A DNA stretch of 64,000 nt from Halarcobacter ebronensis (lineage in GTDB: Bacteria > Campylobacterota > Campylobacteria > Campylobacterales > Arcobacteraceae): the NCBI RefSeq assembly GCF_013201825.1, contig NZ_CP053836.1, positions 1,054,001 through 1,118,000 of the forward strand, given 5' to 3'. Positions within the stretch are counted from its first letter, which is position 1; each line of letters opens with the position of its first letter. Positions 17,846-26,900 of this stretch are shown here, in pieces. Position numbers and translations under genes: made by a program. Below the pieces are notes generated by a model that saw only the letters and a program-made list of their open reading frames with translations, did not search any database and was not told where the DNA came from.

Positions 17846-17935
17846 ATGCATATACAAAATCGCAAAAATTGTAAAAAAACAATACAAACAAATTCAAATA
17901 TAACTACTCTCTCTTTTCTGCTTCTCAACCTCTAA
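17846..17935 (+). CDS. Leucine-rich leader peptide before leuA
   Basis: A 29-codon open frame (ATG 17846, TAA 17933-17935) with ribosome binding site AAAAAGGAGT 7 bases upstream. Its last eight sense codons read Leu-Ser-Phe-Leu-Leu-Leu-Asn-Leu, and the five leucines use CTC, CTG, CTT, CTC and CTC, codons much rarer than TTA in the surrounding genes. This is the hallmark of a translation-attenuation leader for a leucine biosynthesis gene: ribosomes slow at these codons when charged tRNA-Leu is scarce. leuA starts 92 bases after the leader stop on the same strand. No homologous leader is recalled for this phylum. Confidence 0.8.
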   Translation: MHIQNRKNCKKTIQTNSNITTLSFLLLNL

Positions 17936-17998
17936 TTTTAAATCAATTTACAATTTTTATGTTTTAGTCTATAGCTTAAATCAAGCATTTAATTTTTT
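17864..17998 (+). promoter_or_regulatory. leuA attenuator region
   Basis: Two RNA structures can be drawn. AAAAATTGTAAA (17864-17875, inside the leader peptide) pairs perfectly over 12 bp with TTTACAATTTTT (17947-17958, after its stop), enclosing the Leu codons. Downstream, TTAAAT (17976-17981) and ATTTAA (17987-17992) form a short stem followed by six T's (17993-17998), a weak intrinsic-terminator shape. The order leader peptide, alternative stem, U-run hairpin, structural gene is that of transcription attenuation. A complete antiterminator could not be drawn with confidence. Confidence 0.55.
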
Positions 17999-18027
17999 AT
18001 TATATTAAATATATTTCGGAGAAAATA

Positions 18028-19329
18028 ATGAGTTTTAAAAAATATAGACAATATCCTATTGTCAAAAATTTTATACGTACTTGGCCAGATAATCAAATAA
18101 CACAAGCACCTATTTATTGTAGTGTTGACTTAAGAGATGGCAATCAAGCTTTAGTAAATCCTATGGGGATAAAACAAAAATTAGAGTATTTCAATACTTT
18201 AGTGAAAATGGGATTTAAACAAATTGAAGTTAGTTTTCCTAGTGCTAGTCAAACAGATTTTGATTTTACTAGAAAATTAATTGAAGAAAATTTGATTCCA
18301 GATGATGTTTCAATACAGATTTTAATACCTGCAAAAAAAGAGTTAATACAAAAAAGTGTTGAAGCAATGGAGGGCGTAAAAAATGGAATTTTTCATCTAT
18401 ATAATCCAACCAATGAGTTTCAAAAAAGAGTAGTCTTTAGAAAAAGTGATGAAGAGATAATATCAATGGCTGTAGAGTCAATGAAATATTTAAAAGAGTT
18501 AACAAAAGATTTTGAAGGAAATGTCATTTATCAATATTCGCCAGAGAGTTTCTCCCAAACTAATTTGAATTTTGCATCAGAGATTTGTAATGCAGTAATT
18601 GATGTTGTAAATCCTTCTATAGAAAGCAAAATGATAATAAATTTACCAAATACTTTAGAGGCTTGTACAGCAAATATTTATGCTGATAGAATAGAGTGGA
18701 TGTGTAATAATTTGAATAAAAGAGAAGCTTTAATAATAAGCGTGCATCCACACAATGATAGGGGAACCTCAGTGGCAAGTGCAGAATTGGCAGTTTTAGC
18801 TGGAGCAAATAAAGTTGAAGGAACTCTATTTGGAAATGGAGAAAGAGCTGGAAATTTAGATATTGTAAATTTCGCATTTAATATTTACTCTCAAGGAATA
18901 GATCCAAAATTAGATTTATCAATTATTGATGAAGTAAAAAAAATGTATGAAATTAATACCTCTTTAAAAATAGATTCAAGACGTCCTTTTGTTGGAGATA
19001 TGATTTTCACGGCTTTTAGTGGAGGTCATCAAGATGCAATAAAAAAAGGAATTGATTTTTATAGAAATAGTAATTGCCAAGAGTGGAATGTGCCTTATTT
19101 ACCAATTGATCCTAAAGATATAAAAAGAGGATATGAGGATGTTATTAGAATAAACTCTCAATCTGGAAAGGGTGGAGTAAGTTTTATAATAAGTGAATTT
19201 TTTAAAGAAAAACTAACAAAAGATGAAGCAATAAAATTTGGAATATTAGTAAAAGAAGAAAGTGATAAATTACAAAGAGAATTGAGTAAAGAAGAGATTA
19301 TTGGTCTTTATAAGCGAAATAAAAAATAG
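18028..19329 (+). CDS. leuA: 2-isopropylmalate synthase lacking the C-terminal regulatory domain
   Basis: 433 residues. It condenses acetyl-CoA with 2-oxoisovalerate, the first committed step of leucine synthesis. The start MSFKKYRQYP and RTWPDNQ are typical of the long LeuA class; the catalytic DLRDGNQALVNP and metal-binding HPHNDRG motifs and the linker block SGKGGVSFI are intact. Long-class enzymes normally continue for another 120-200 residues with a leucine-binding regulatory domain; this one stops at GLYKRNKK, just after linker subdomain II. The downstream 500 bases hold no readable remnant of that domain. A leader peptide precedes the gene, so control may be by attenuation and not by allosteric feedback. 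RBS: CGGAG 7 bases before the ATG. Confidence 0.9.
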   Translation: MSFKKYRQYPIVKNFIRTWPDNQITQAPIYCSVDLRDGNQALVNPMGIKQKLEYFNTLVKMGFKQIEVSFPSASQTDFDFTRKLIEENLIPDDVSIQILIPAKKELIQKSVEAMEGVKNGIFHLYNPTNEFQKRVVFRKSDEEIISMAVESMKYLKELTKDFEGNVIYQYSPESFSQTNLNFASEICNAVIDVVNPSIESKMIINLPNTLEACTANIYADRIEWMCNNLNKREALIISVHPHNDRGTSVASAELAVLAGANKVEGTLFGNGERAGNLDIVNFAFNIYSQGIDPKLDLSIIDEVKKMYEINTSLKIDSRRPFVGDMIFTAFSGGHQDAIKKGIDFYRNSNCQEWNVPYLPIDPKDIKRGYEDVIRINSQSGKGGVSFIISEFFKEKLTKDEAIKFGILVKEESDKLQRELSKEEIIGLYKRNKK

Positions 19330-19493
19330 CACTTTCTTGGAGAACAAGTTCTCCTCTTCTCTTACTTTTAACTTTCAGGATTTAGTCACTTCGTTCCAGC
19401 ATGTATTGACGAAAAGTAAGCAAAAACAACTACGGCTTTGGAGGCGAAGCTTCCCTCATTTATTCTTTTTAATTTCTAGCTTGCGGAGCTCAC

Positions 19494-19522
19494 AAAAAAG
19501 AGTGAGTTTATCACTCTTTTTT
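19494..19522 (+). terminator. Intrinsic terminator downstream of leuA
   Basis: AAAAAAGAGTGA (19494-19505) and TCACTCTTTTTT (19511-19522) form a perfect 12-bp stem with loop GTTTA and end in a T-run. It can work in both directions because of the A-run on the left arm. Confidence 0.8.
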
Positions 19523-19712
19523 ATTCAAACAATCCTCAGCTTTTTCCGAAAGGAAATCACTTCGGTTATAACTTTTCCTATCTTAAAAGTATAAACTATC
19601 TAGTGTAAAGAAAATTAGAAAAAAGCAAAAAGTTTAAACAAATCAAAAATGCAAATGTCCTTATCCTACTTTTGCTCCCAACATTTAGAAAAAGCTTGTA
19701 TTTATTTATGAG

Positions 19713-19740
19713 TTTTCTCAAAGAGAGTGCAAGTACAAGG
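19713..19740. repeat. Dispersed 28-bp repeat, left copy
   Basis: This segment, with core CTCAAAGAGAGTGCAAG, recurs at 22203-22229 with one base substitution and one base deletion. The two copies are in the same orientation and bracket the accessory genes between them. Confidence 0.65.
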
Positions 19741-19875
19741 CTTATTTTGTCCATACAAAGTAAGAGAAGCGGGCAGTCGAAGAATCTTTAAGAAAAAAAT
19801 ATAGAATATATTTAAATGGTACAAAGAGTTTTAAAATAACGTTTCTCTCCAAGACTTTGTTTAAAAGTCTAAATA

Positions 19876-21066
19876 TCAATTATCATCTTTTAAAATATTA
19901 AGTTTTTCAAGAATAAATAGAGGATTGTCTTTAACTTTTCTTTTTGCAGGTATTAATTGCTTTAATTCATCAGTTAGTGCAGAAGTAGCAACTAATCCAG
20001 TAGAAATTAATCCTAAAAAAATATTTGGTACAGTAGTGAGTGTTGGTATAGCTAATGTACCAAGTGTCATTGCACCCATTGCTCCTCCTGCTTTAAATAT
20101 AGAACCTATCCTTAATGCTTCCCAAGCTTCAAGTTCCTTTTCTTGCAGGTATGAAAAATCTGTTTTTAATTCCTTTAAAGCTTCTAAGTATTGTTCTACA
20201 CTTGTATAAGTTGTATTTGATATCTTTTTACTTCTAGTAGTTAAAAATTGTTTAGTTTTTCCAATAGTAGGTAAAATTTCTTTTCTAAGTTTTAATACAT
20301 CATCCCATGAAGCATCTAATAAAATTGATTCAAGTTTTTTATCATCAATTACTTCCATATTGATAGAATAGTCCATCAAAGAATCATTTGTGAAAGTAAA
20401 TGGATTATTTTTTTGCATTAAAGTAAGAGTTATATTTGAATTAACATTATCAATAGCAACAGGAGATGCATTTAATGCTTGTGCAATTCTTATTGATTTT
20501 AGTGCTCTACCTACTCTTAGCTGACAAATCGTATTCCAATCATCGTGTACATTAGGAAGAACAATTGATTCTTTATATTCAACAGAGTACTTTGATTTCA
20601 TTCCACTTGGGACTATTTCTCCACCTTTAATAATTGTGTTTGGTATAGGAATGTCAGGCTTTAACAAAGATGCATCAATGGATGCTGATTTTATCAAATC
20701 ATAATCAGACAAAGATGCATTGTGGCTCATCCAATGTATACCTGGATCTATTGTTTTAATATTTTTTGATTCTATAGATTCTAATAAATTTCTTTTAAAT
20801 GCAGCTTCTGTTCCTTCTAAGTATTTATAATATTTTTCAGTATATTCTTTTATTCGTGGATAATGACCTCTAGAACTCCACCATACTTTTGTAATTTGAC
20901 TATTTGGAAAATACTCTATTACTTCATTGTCGTTAATAATTGCCTCGTCTTTAATATTTGAAAATAAGACTTTATTATGAAAAAGCAATAATCTTTTTAT
21001 TGTGGATGATTTGATTGGTTCATCACCTGTTAAGATATATGCATTGTTAGAAGTTTCTTTTTTCAT
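19876..21066 (-). CDS. Hypothetical protein, 396 residues, two C-terminal hydrophobic segments
   Basis: Not recognised. The N-terminal 300 residues look soluble and mixed (blocks KVWWSSRGHYPRIKEYTEKYYKYLEG and DPGIHWMSHNASLSDYDLI are distinctive), residues about 325-372 form one or two glycine-rich hydrophobic segments (GGAMGAMTLGTLAIPTLTT and LGLISTGLVATSALT), and the C-terminus is basic. No signal peptide, nucleotide-binding or nuclease motif is visible. It is a single gene on the opposite strand to its neighbours, inside a segment flanked by a 28-bp repeat and next to MntA-HepT and a RhuM remnant, which suggests an accessory, possibly defence or mobile-element related, role. Function unknown. 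Confidence 0.7.
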   Translation of the reverse strand: MKKETSNNAYILTGDEPIKSSTIKRLLLFHNKVLFSNIKDEAIINDNEVIEYFPNSQITKVWWSSRGHYPRIKEYTEKYYKYLEGTEAAFKRNLLESIESKNIKTIDPGIHWMSHNASLSDYDLIKSASIDASLLKPDIPIPNTIIKGGEIVPSGMKSKYSVEYKESIVLPNVHDDWNTICQLRVGRALKSIRIAQALNASPVAIDNVNSNITLTLMQKNNPFTFTNDSLMDYSINMEVIDDKKLESILLDASWDDVLKLRKEILPTIGKTKQFLTTRSKKISNTTYTSVEQYLEALKELKTDFSYLQEKELEAWEALRIGSIFKAGGAMGAMTLGTLAIPTLTTVPNIFLGLISTGLVATSALTDELKQLIPAKRKVKDNPLFILEKLNILKDDN

Positions 21067-21256
21067 TTAAATTATATTCCTCATTTGTGGCCAAGCATAA
21101 CTTTTATTAAACATACATTTTATATAAAACACCCTTAAATTGTTTGATGATAATACATTTTATATATTACTCTTTCACCTTTAATAAATCCTATAATAAA
21201 GAAATTTATTTTAAATTTTGTTATAATAAACAAAATAAAAAAAGTGAAATAATATC

Positions 21257-21547
21257 ATGGAAAGAAAATTAGCAATAAATATACTTGAAACATTTAAAAA
21301 TAAAAATAAAGATAAGTACGGTATAGAAGCAATAGGACTATTTGGTTCTGTAGCTAGAAATGAAGCTAAAGATTCTAGCGATGTTGATATTTGTATAAAA
21401 ACTTCCAAAACTGATTTGTTTACCATGGTTCATATAAAAGAAGAATTAGAAGAACTAATGTCAAGCCATATTGATATAGTAAGAGTAAGAGAAAAAATGA
21501 ATCCTTTTTTAAAAAATAGAATAGAAAAAGAAGCTATATATGTATGA
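21257..21547 (+). CDS. mntA: MntA-type nucleotidyltransferase antitoxin
   Basis: 96 residues. A minimal nucleotidyltransferase fold with motif GLFGSVARNEAKDSSDVDI (GS followed ten residues later by DVD) and a third acidic residue region IDIVRV. In MntA-HepT modules this protein transfers AMP to a tyrosine of the HEPN toxin and so silences it. Its stop overlaps the next start by 8 bases, the usual coupling. It lies in the accessory island between copies of a 28-bp repeat. Assignment to the MNT family is firm; AMPylation activity is inferred. Confidence 0.85.
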   Translation: MERKLAINILETFKNKNKDKYGIEAIGLFGSVARNEAKDSSDVDICIKTSKTDLFTMVHIKEELEELMSSHIDIVRVREKMNPFLKNRIEKEAIYV

Positions 21548-21908
21548 CAAATCTTTAGTTTTTGAGATATTAAGTCAAGTAGAAAATTCAATACAAATTA
21601 CGTTAAAAAGATTTGAAGTAGTTGATGATGTAGATTATTTTACTAATACATCAATAGGTATGGAAAAGCTTGATAGTATTTGTATGCAATTAATCGCAAT
21701 AGGTGAAAGCTTAAAGAATATAGATAAAATTACAGATAAAGAGTTATTGGAAAAATATCCTCAAATAGATTGGAGAGGTGCAAAAGGAATGAGAGATATT
21801 ATTTCTCATCACTACTTTGATATTGATGCAAAAGAGATATATGATGTTTGCGATAGCAAACTTGAAAGCTTACTCGAGACTATAAAACTTATAAAACAAG
21901 AGTTATAA
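21540..21908 (+). CDS. hepT: HepT-type HEPN toxin (DUF86)
   Basis: 122 residues, all-helical HEPN domain. The RNase motif RX4HXY is intact: RDIISHHY near residues 90-97, with Arg, His and the Tyr that is the AMPylation target in characterised HepT proteins. The N-terminal part (GMEKLDSICMQLIAIGESLKNI) is the helix-hairpin typical of the family. It overlaps mntA by 8 bases. Complete toxin-antitoxin pair; a decayed second pair exists at 41492-41830. Confidence 0.87.
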   Translation: MYDKSLVFEILSQVENSIQITLKRFEVVDDVDYFTNTSIGMEKLDSICMQLIAIGESLKNIDKITDKELLEKYPQIDWRGAKGMRDIISHHYFDIDAKEIYDVCDSKLESLLETIKLIKQEL

Positions 21909-21997
21909 TACTAAAACTTTACAATCTGCAATATTTCAAACCCGCCCATTTTTTCTACGATATAGTTCAAAATCAATAAATTTTAAAAGGTACTCTT

Positions 21998-22240
21998 ATG
22001 AATGATATATTTAATAGTAGTTTATAATGATGGAGAATTGAAACTAAAAGTTTCAATGAATAATGACTGTTTGGCTTAGTAGAAATCAATTATATGAGTT
22101 ATTTGGACGAGATATAAAAACTATAGGGAAACATATCAATTAATGTATAAAAAAGAAGTTTATCATCTAGGGGCAAGTATAAAAGACCTTAGCAGATAAT
22201 AGTTTCTCAAAGAGAGTGCAAGCACAAGGTATTTTCTAAG
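21998..22240 (+). pseudogene. RhuM-family (virulence RhuM/Fic-associated) gene remnant
   Basis: An ATG at 21998 with AAAAGG upstream opens a frame (MNDIFNSSL) that stops after nine codons. Reading across frames restores YNDGELKLKVS, then TVWLSRNQLYELFGRDIKT and GKHIN, which is the N-terminal helix-turn-helix-like block of RhuM proteins; it ends in a stop at about 22140, followed by VYKKEVYHLGAS. At least one frameshift and several stops are present, and only the first third or so of the family length is left. It lies directly after hepT at the end of the accessory island. Confidence 0.65.
22203..22229. repeat. Dispersed 28-bp repeat, right copy
   Basis: Same core CTCAAAGAGAGTGCAAG as at 19713-19740, one base shorter and with C for T at one position. 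It lies at the right end of the accessory segment, just after the RhuM remnant. Confidence 0.65.
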
Positions 22241-22292
22241 ATAGATATAAGGGCAAATAATTTATTATCAAAACTAATTTAAAAGAGAAAAT

Positions 22293-23366
22293 ATGGCAGA
22301 ACAACTAAAAAATGTATATACAAAAAACTATATAAAAAATTTGAGCGATAAAATTCAAAAACAGTATGAAGATTTTGATTCTTTAGGTTTTGAAAATGCA
22401 ATTTTTGATAAATCATGGTCCTCTTTAGAGTTAAAACAAAGAATGCGGCATATAGCCACAACTCTAAATAAATTTTTACTTGTCTCTTATAAAAAGCAGC
22501 TTGAAATATTAAAAATAGTGTCAAAAGATTTTAGTGGTTTTGAAGCTATGTTCTTTCAAGATTTTGTTGAGGTTTTTGGTCTTGATGATTTTGAAAATTC
22601 AATGGTAGCATTAGAGGTTTTTACTATTGATTCAAGCTCTGAATTTGCAATAAGAGAGTTTATCTTAAGATATGAAGATAAAACAATGGCACAAATGAAA
22701 CTTTGGGCAAAAGCAGATAATGAACATTTAAGAAGATTGGCAAGTGAAGGGTGTAGACCAAGACTTCCTTGGGCAGTAGCTTTGCCAAGTTTTAAACAAA
22801 ATCCAATCAAAGTATTGGAAATAATAGAACTTCTAAAAAATGATAAAAGTAAATATGTTCAAAAAAGTGTGGCTAATAATCTAAATGATATTTCAAAAGA
22901 TAATCCAGATATTTTAGTTAAGTTTCTTTTGGAAAATTATGGAAAAACAAAAGAGTTAAATTGGATTTGTAAACACGCCTCAAGAACACTTTTGAAACAA
23001 GGGGAAAAAAGAGTTTTAAAACTTTTTGGATATGAAGAGTTAAGTTCTGTAGAGGTTAAAAACTTCAGTGTTGACAAAGAGGTTGAACTACAAGAAGAGT
23101 TAAACTTCTCCTTTGAACTTGTTAGTTTTGAAGAGATTGGAAATGTTAGACTTGAGTATATTATTTATTATAAAAAAGCAAATAATAGGCATAATAAAAA
23201 GATTTTTATGATTACACAAAATAGAATAAAAACAAAAAATAAAACCTTTGTAAAAAAACAGAGTTTCAAAGATATGACAACAAGAAAACATTACAAAGGT
23301 GAACACTTTATCTCAATAGTTATAAATGGTAAAGAGGTAATAAAAAAGGAGTTTTTTCTTATATGA
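22293..23366 (+). CDS. AlkC-like DNA alkylation repair protein
   Basis: 357 residues. Residues about 1-255 are HEAT-like helical repeats with the signature [41 protein letters not shown] and [14 protein letters not shown], as in AlkC/AlkD-type DNA glycosylases that remove bulky or N3-alkylated purines. The C-terminal ~95 residues are beta-rich ([34 protein letters not shown]) and match the Ig-like domain found in some AlkC proteins. Its stop overlaps the next ATG by 4 bases, so it is translationally coupled to a YbaK protein. Catalytic activity is inferred from the family. Confidence 0.85.
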   Translation: MAEQLKNVYTKNYIKNLSDKIQKQYEDFDSLGFENAIFDKSWSSLELKQRMRHIATTLNKFLLVSYKKQLEILKIVSKDFSGFEAMFFQDFVEVFGLDDFENSMVALEVFTIDSSSEFAIREFILRYEDKTMAQMKLWAKADNEHLRRLASEGCRPRLPWAVALPSFKQNPIKVLEIIELLKNDKSKYVQKSVANNLNDISKDNPDILVKFLLENYGKTKELNWICKHASRTLLKQGEKRVLKLFGYEELSSVEVKNFSVDKEVELQEELNFSFELVSFEEIGNVRLEYIIYYKKANNRHNKKIFMITQNRIKTKNKTFVKKQSFKDMTTRKHYKGEHFISIVINGKEVIKKEFFLI

Positions 23367-23830
23367 CACCAGCAATTAATCTACTTAAAAAAAACAAAAT
23401 AAAATTTGAAATACATAAATATGACCATGATCCAGCAAATACTGATTTTGGTAAAGAAGCAGTAGAGAAGTTAAATTTGGACGCAAACCAAGTCTTTAAA
23501 ACACTTTTAGTTGAACTCTCTCCAAAGGAGTTAGTTGTTTGTGTAATTCCTGTCTCAAAAATGTTAAGCCTAAAAGATGTGGCAACTACATTTGGTACTA
23601 AAAAGGCACAAATGGCGAATAAAGATGAGGCACAAAAAGTAACAGGATACTTACTTGGTGGAATTTCACCTTTAGGACAAAAAAAGAGACTAAGAACAGC
23701 AGTTGATAGCTCTGCATTTTCATTTAAAACTATTTATATAAGTGGTGGTAAAAGGGGGCTTGATATTGAGCTCTCTGCAGATGAATTAAAAAAATTATTA
23801 AACGCAAAAGAGGCGAATATTAGTAATTAA
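23363..23830 (+). CDS. ybaK: Cys-tRNA(Pro)/aminoacyl-tRNA deacylase, YbaK/EbsC family
   Basis: 155 residues, the normal length. YbaK hydrolyses mischarged Cys-tRNA(Pro) in the cytoplasm. Motifs: [11 protein letters not shown] with the conserved Lys, [16 protein letters not shown], the [16 protein letters not shown] loop, and [16 protein letters not shown]. The ATG overlaps the preceding stop (ATGA), giving a two-gene operon with the AlkC-like protein. Confidence 0.92.
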   Translation: MTPAINLLKKNKIKFEIHKYDHDPANTDFGKEAVEKLNLDANQVFKTLLVELSPKELVVCVIPVSKMLSLKDVATTFGTKKAQMANKDEAQKVTGYLLGGISPLGQKKRLRTAVDSSAFSFKTIYISGGKRGLDIELSADELKKLLNAKEANISN

Positions 23831-23918
23831 TATAAATTATACTTTTGTATATTATTTTAACAATCTTTTAATATTTTAAGTGTAGTATTATTATAAATGA
23901 ATTTAAAAGGACATACCA

Positions 23919-26900
23919 ATGGGTACCACATCATCTGATATGAATGCGATTTGTTCACAGCTGTTGACTCCTGAAGATTTAAAAATTTCAAATGAGTTAT
24001 TCAGTGAAGTGATTGAAAATGTAATAGTTACAAATATAACTGACTATTTAGATTCAAAGAGTATAAAAATCTACTCAACATATCAACTTTTCCTCTCTTC
24101 TATAACCCCAATTTTGCATGATATTGGTTTTATGATTGTTGATGAAGTTACATATAATATCAGAAATGGTTCACAACTAATCTATGTATCTAGATTTAAT
24201 CTAAGAATAAATGATAAAGAAGATATGAAAAAAATAGATAGTGCCAAAATAAACCTTGAAGCAATTATTACAAGGTGTCTAAAAGACCCTTCAGTTTTCC
24301 ACTCAAAAGTATTCTCTTTAGTATTAAAACAAAATTTTGATTTTAGAAAATTGATGCTTGTAAAGGCTATAATTGAGTATTTAGACCAAGCTGTTCTTAC
24401 AATAAATAGTGCAACTATGCTAAATACTCTTACAAGTCACCATGAGATAACAAAACTATTTGTTGACTACTTTTGTATTAAATTCAACCCAAAAGAGAAA
24501 AAAAGAGATGAGCTTTTAAAAAAGCTAGTTGAGAATATTGAAGAGAAAATAAAACAGATACCTCAAATAATGGATGATAGAATTTTAAAACTAACATTCT
24601 CTTTACTTCAATCATTGCTAAGAACGAACTTCTATTTAAATAAGGAGACAATCTCTTTTAAAATAGATACAAGAAGTTTTGCAGTAAATCTAAAAGGATT
24701 ACAACCAAATTTAGAGAACTTTATTTTCCATCCAGATTTTTACGGAGTTCACTTAAGAATGAGTAATATTAGTAGGGGTGGTTTAAGATGGTCAGATCGA
24801 CATGATGACTATAGACAAGAGGTAAAATCTTTAATGATTACCCAAGAGGGTAAAAACTCTATTATTATCCCTGATGGTTCTAAGGGTGGTTTTGTAATAA
24901 ATAAGGACACTTCAAAGGTAACAAAAGAGTATTTTAATGAAATCTACTCAATGTATATCAATGCAAACCTTGATTTAGTTGACAATATGGTAAATGGTGA
25001 AGTTGTAAGAGATTCAAATATTGTGGCTTATGATGAAGATGACCCATATTTTGTTGTTGCAGCAGATAAAGGAACTGCTTCTATGAGTGATGTTGCAAAT
25101 GAGATTGCAATTAGTAGAGGTTATTGGTTGGGTGATGCTTTTGCAAGTGGTGGAAGTAATGGTTTTGGACATAAAGATTTGGGTATTACTGCAAAAGGTG
25201 CATTAATGTCAACAAAAAGATTCCTAGTTGAGATGGGAATTGATATGTATAGAGATAGTATCTCTGTTGTTGGAATTGGTTCTATGAGTGGAGATGTATT
25301 TGGAAATGGTCTTTTAGAATCAGACAAATTTAAACTCTATGGAGCAATAGGGCACAAAGAGATTCTTATTGACCCAAATCCAGATTTGGAAGAGAGTTTT
25401 TTAGAGAGAAAAAGACTTTTTGAGTCAAAAAATGGGGGTTGGAGCAATTATGACCCAACTAAGATCTCTAAAGGTGGAGGAGTTTTTTTACGAAGTGACA
25501 AAGAGATAGAACTTAGTGAAGAGATTAAGAAACTATTTAAAACAAAGAAGAAGTATGTTACAGGAGAAGAGCTTTGTGTAATGCTTCTTACTATGGAAGT
25601 TGATATGCTTTTTAATGGTGGAGTTGGAACCTATGTAAAAGCAAGTGATGAAAACTCACTTGATATTGGGGATAAACAAAATGAAGCCGTTAGGGTTGAT
25701 GCAACTGATATAAAAGCAAAAATTGTTTGTGAAGGTGGGAATCTAGGTTTCACTCAAAAAGCAAGAATAGAGTATGCTTTAAGTGGTGGTAGAATAAATA
25801 TTGATGGAATTGATAATGCTGGTGGAGTTGATACCTCTGACCATGAAGTAAACTTAAAAATCTTACTAAACAATGTAAGTACCCATGAAAACTTATGTTC
25901 CCAAGAGAAACAAAGCACTTTAAGATCTATGACTGAACAAGTTGTAACTTTGGTTTTACAAAGTAATTATAATCAAGCTTTAGCAATTTCACTTGATGAG
26001 AAGTTCTCTAGAAAACACCAAAATGATTTTATTAGAGCAATTGAAGTTTTAGAAAACAATGTTGAAGCTTTTAATAGAGCCTCATTTTTTATTCCAAAAA
26101 ATGAAAATATAAATGAAGTGGTTGATATTGAAGGTTCAATTGTCCGACCTGTTCTTTGCTCACTTTTGTCATACTCTAAAATTTTTATGAAAAAAATATT
26201 AATGCAGTCAACTCTAATTGATGAGCAGTTTGCTTTACAATATTTATATAGATACTTCCCAAAATCATTTATAAGTGCCTATGAACATGATATTTTAAAT
26301 CACCCATTAAGAAGAGAGATTATTGCAACAAAAATGGCAGATGTGATTATAAACTCTCAAGGAATCACCTTTATTAGTGATTATGAGAAGTTAGGAAATG
26401 AGAGATTTTTACTTAAAATTCAATCATATCTTGTTGTAAAAAGACTTCTTGGTGGAAGAGATATTAGAGAAAAAATCTACTCTCAAGACTATATTATGGA
26501 TATAGAGAGACAATATGATTTAATAAATAGATTAGAGTATATTTTATCAGCTAGTACAAGATGGATGGTTAAATATCTAAAGAAAAATCAGTTAGATTCA
26601 GCTCATATTTTAGACCATAAAGATGAGTTGTTCTCTCTTCTTGCACAAGTACATAAACAAAGAGTAGAAGTATTAATAGAAGATGATAGTGAGTTTAATC
26701 TATTCTTCTCTGTATTAGATTATCTAAGATTTGCAATTCCTGCAATTGTTATTAAAACAAATACAAATCACTCATTTAAAGATGTGGTTATAGTGTTTTA
26801 TTCACTAATTCATGAGTTTAATATTTTAGATATTATTGTTGCCCTAAACAAAATAAAAATTGCAAATAAAAATGACTTAATTTTAAGAAACCAAGTCTTA

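Larger units (their letters stand above)
19330..19875. other. Hairpin-rich non-coding stretch after leuA
   Basis: 546 bases with no convincing gene. It holds several inverted repeats: GGAGAAC/GTTCTCC (19339-19354, 2-base loop), a G/C-rich tract with GGCGAAGC near 19442, the leuA terminator (19494-19522), CCGAA/TTCGG around 19548, and one copy of a 28-bp dispersed repeat (19713-19740). It looks like decayed or structured intergenic DNA next to the accessory island that follows. Confidence 0.5.

Noticed and set aside
19301-19594. 97-residue plus-strand protein overlapping the end of leuA
   Set aside because: It overlaps leuA, runs through hairpins and a terminator, and has no domain-like sequence.
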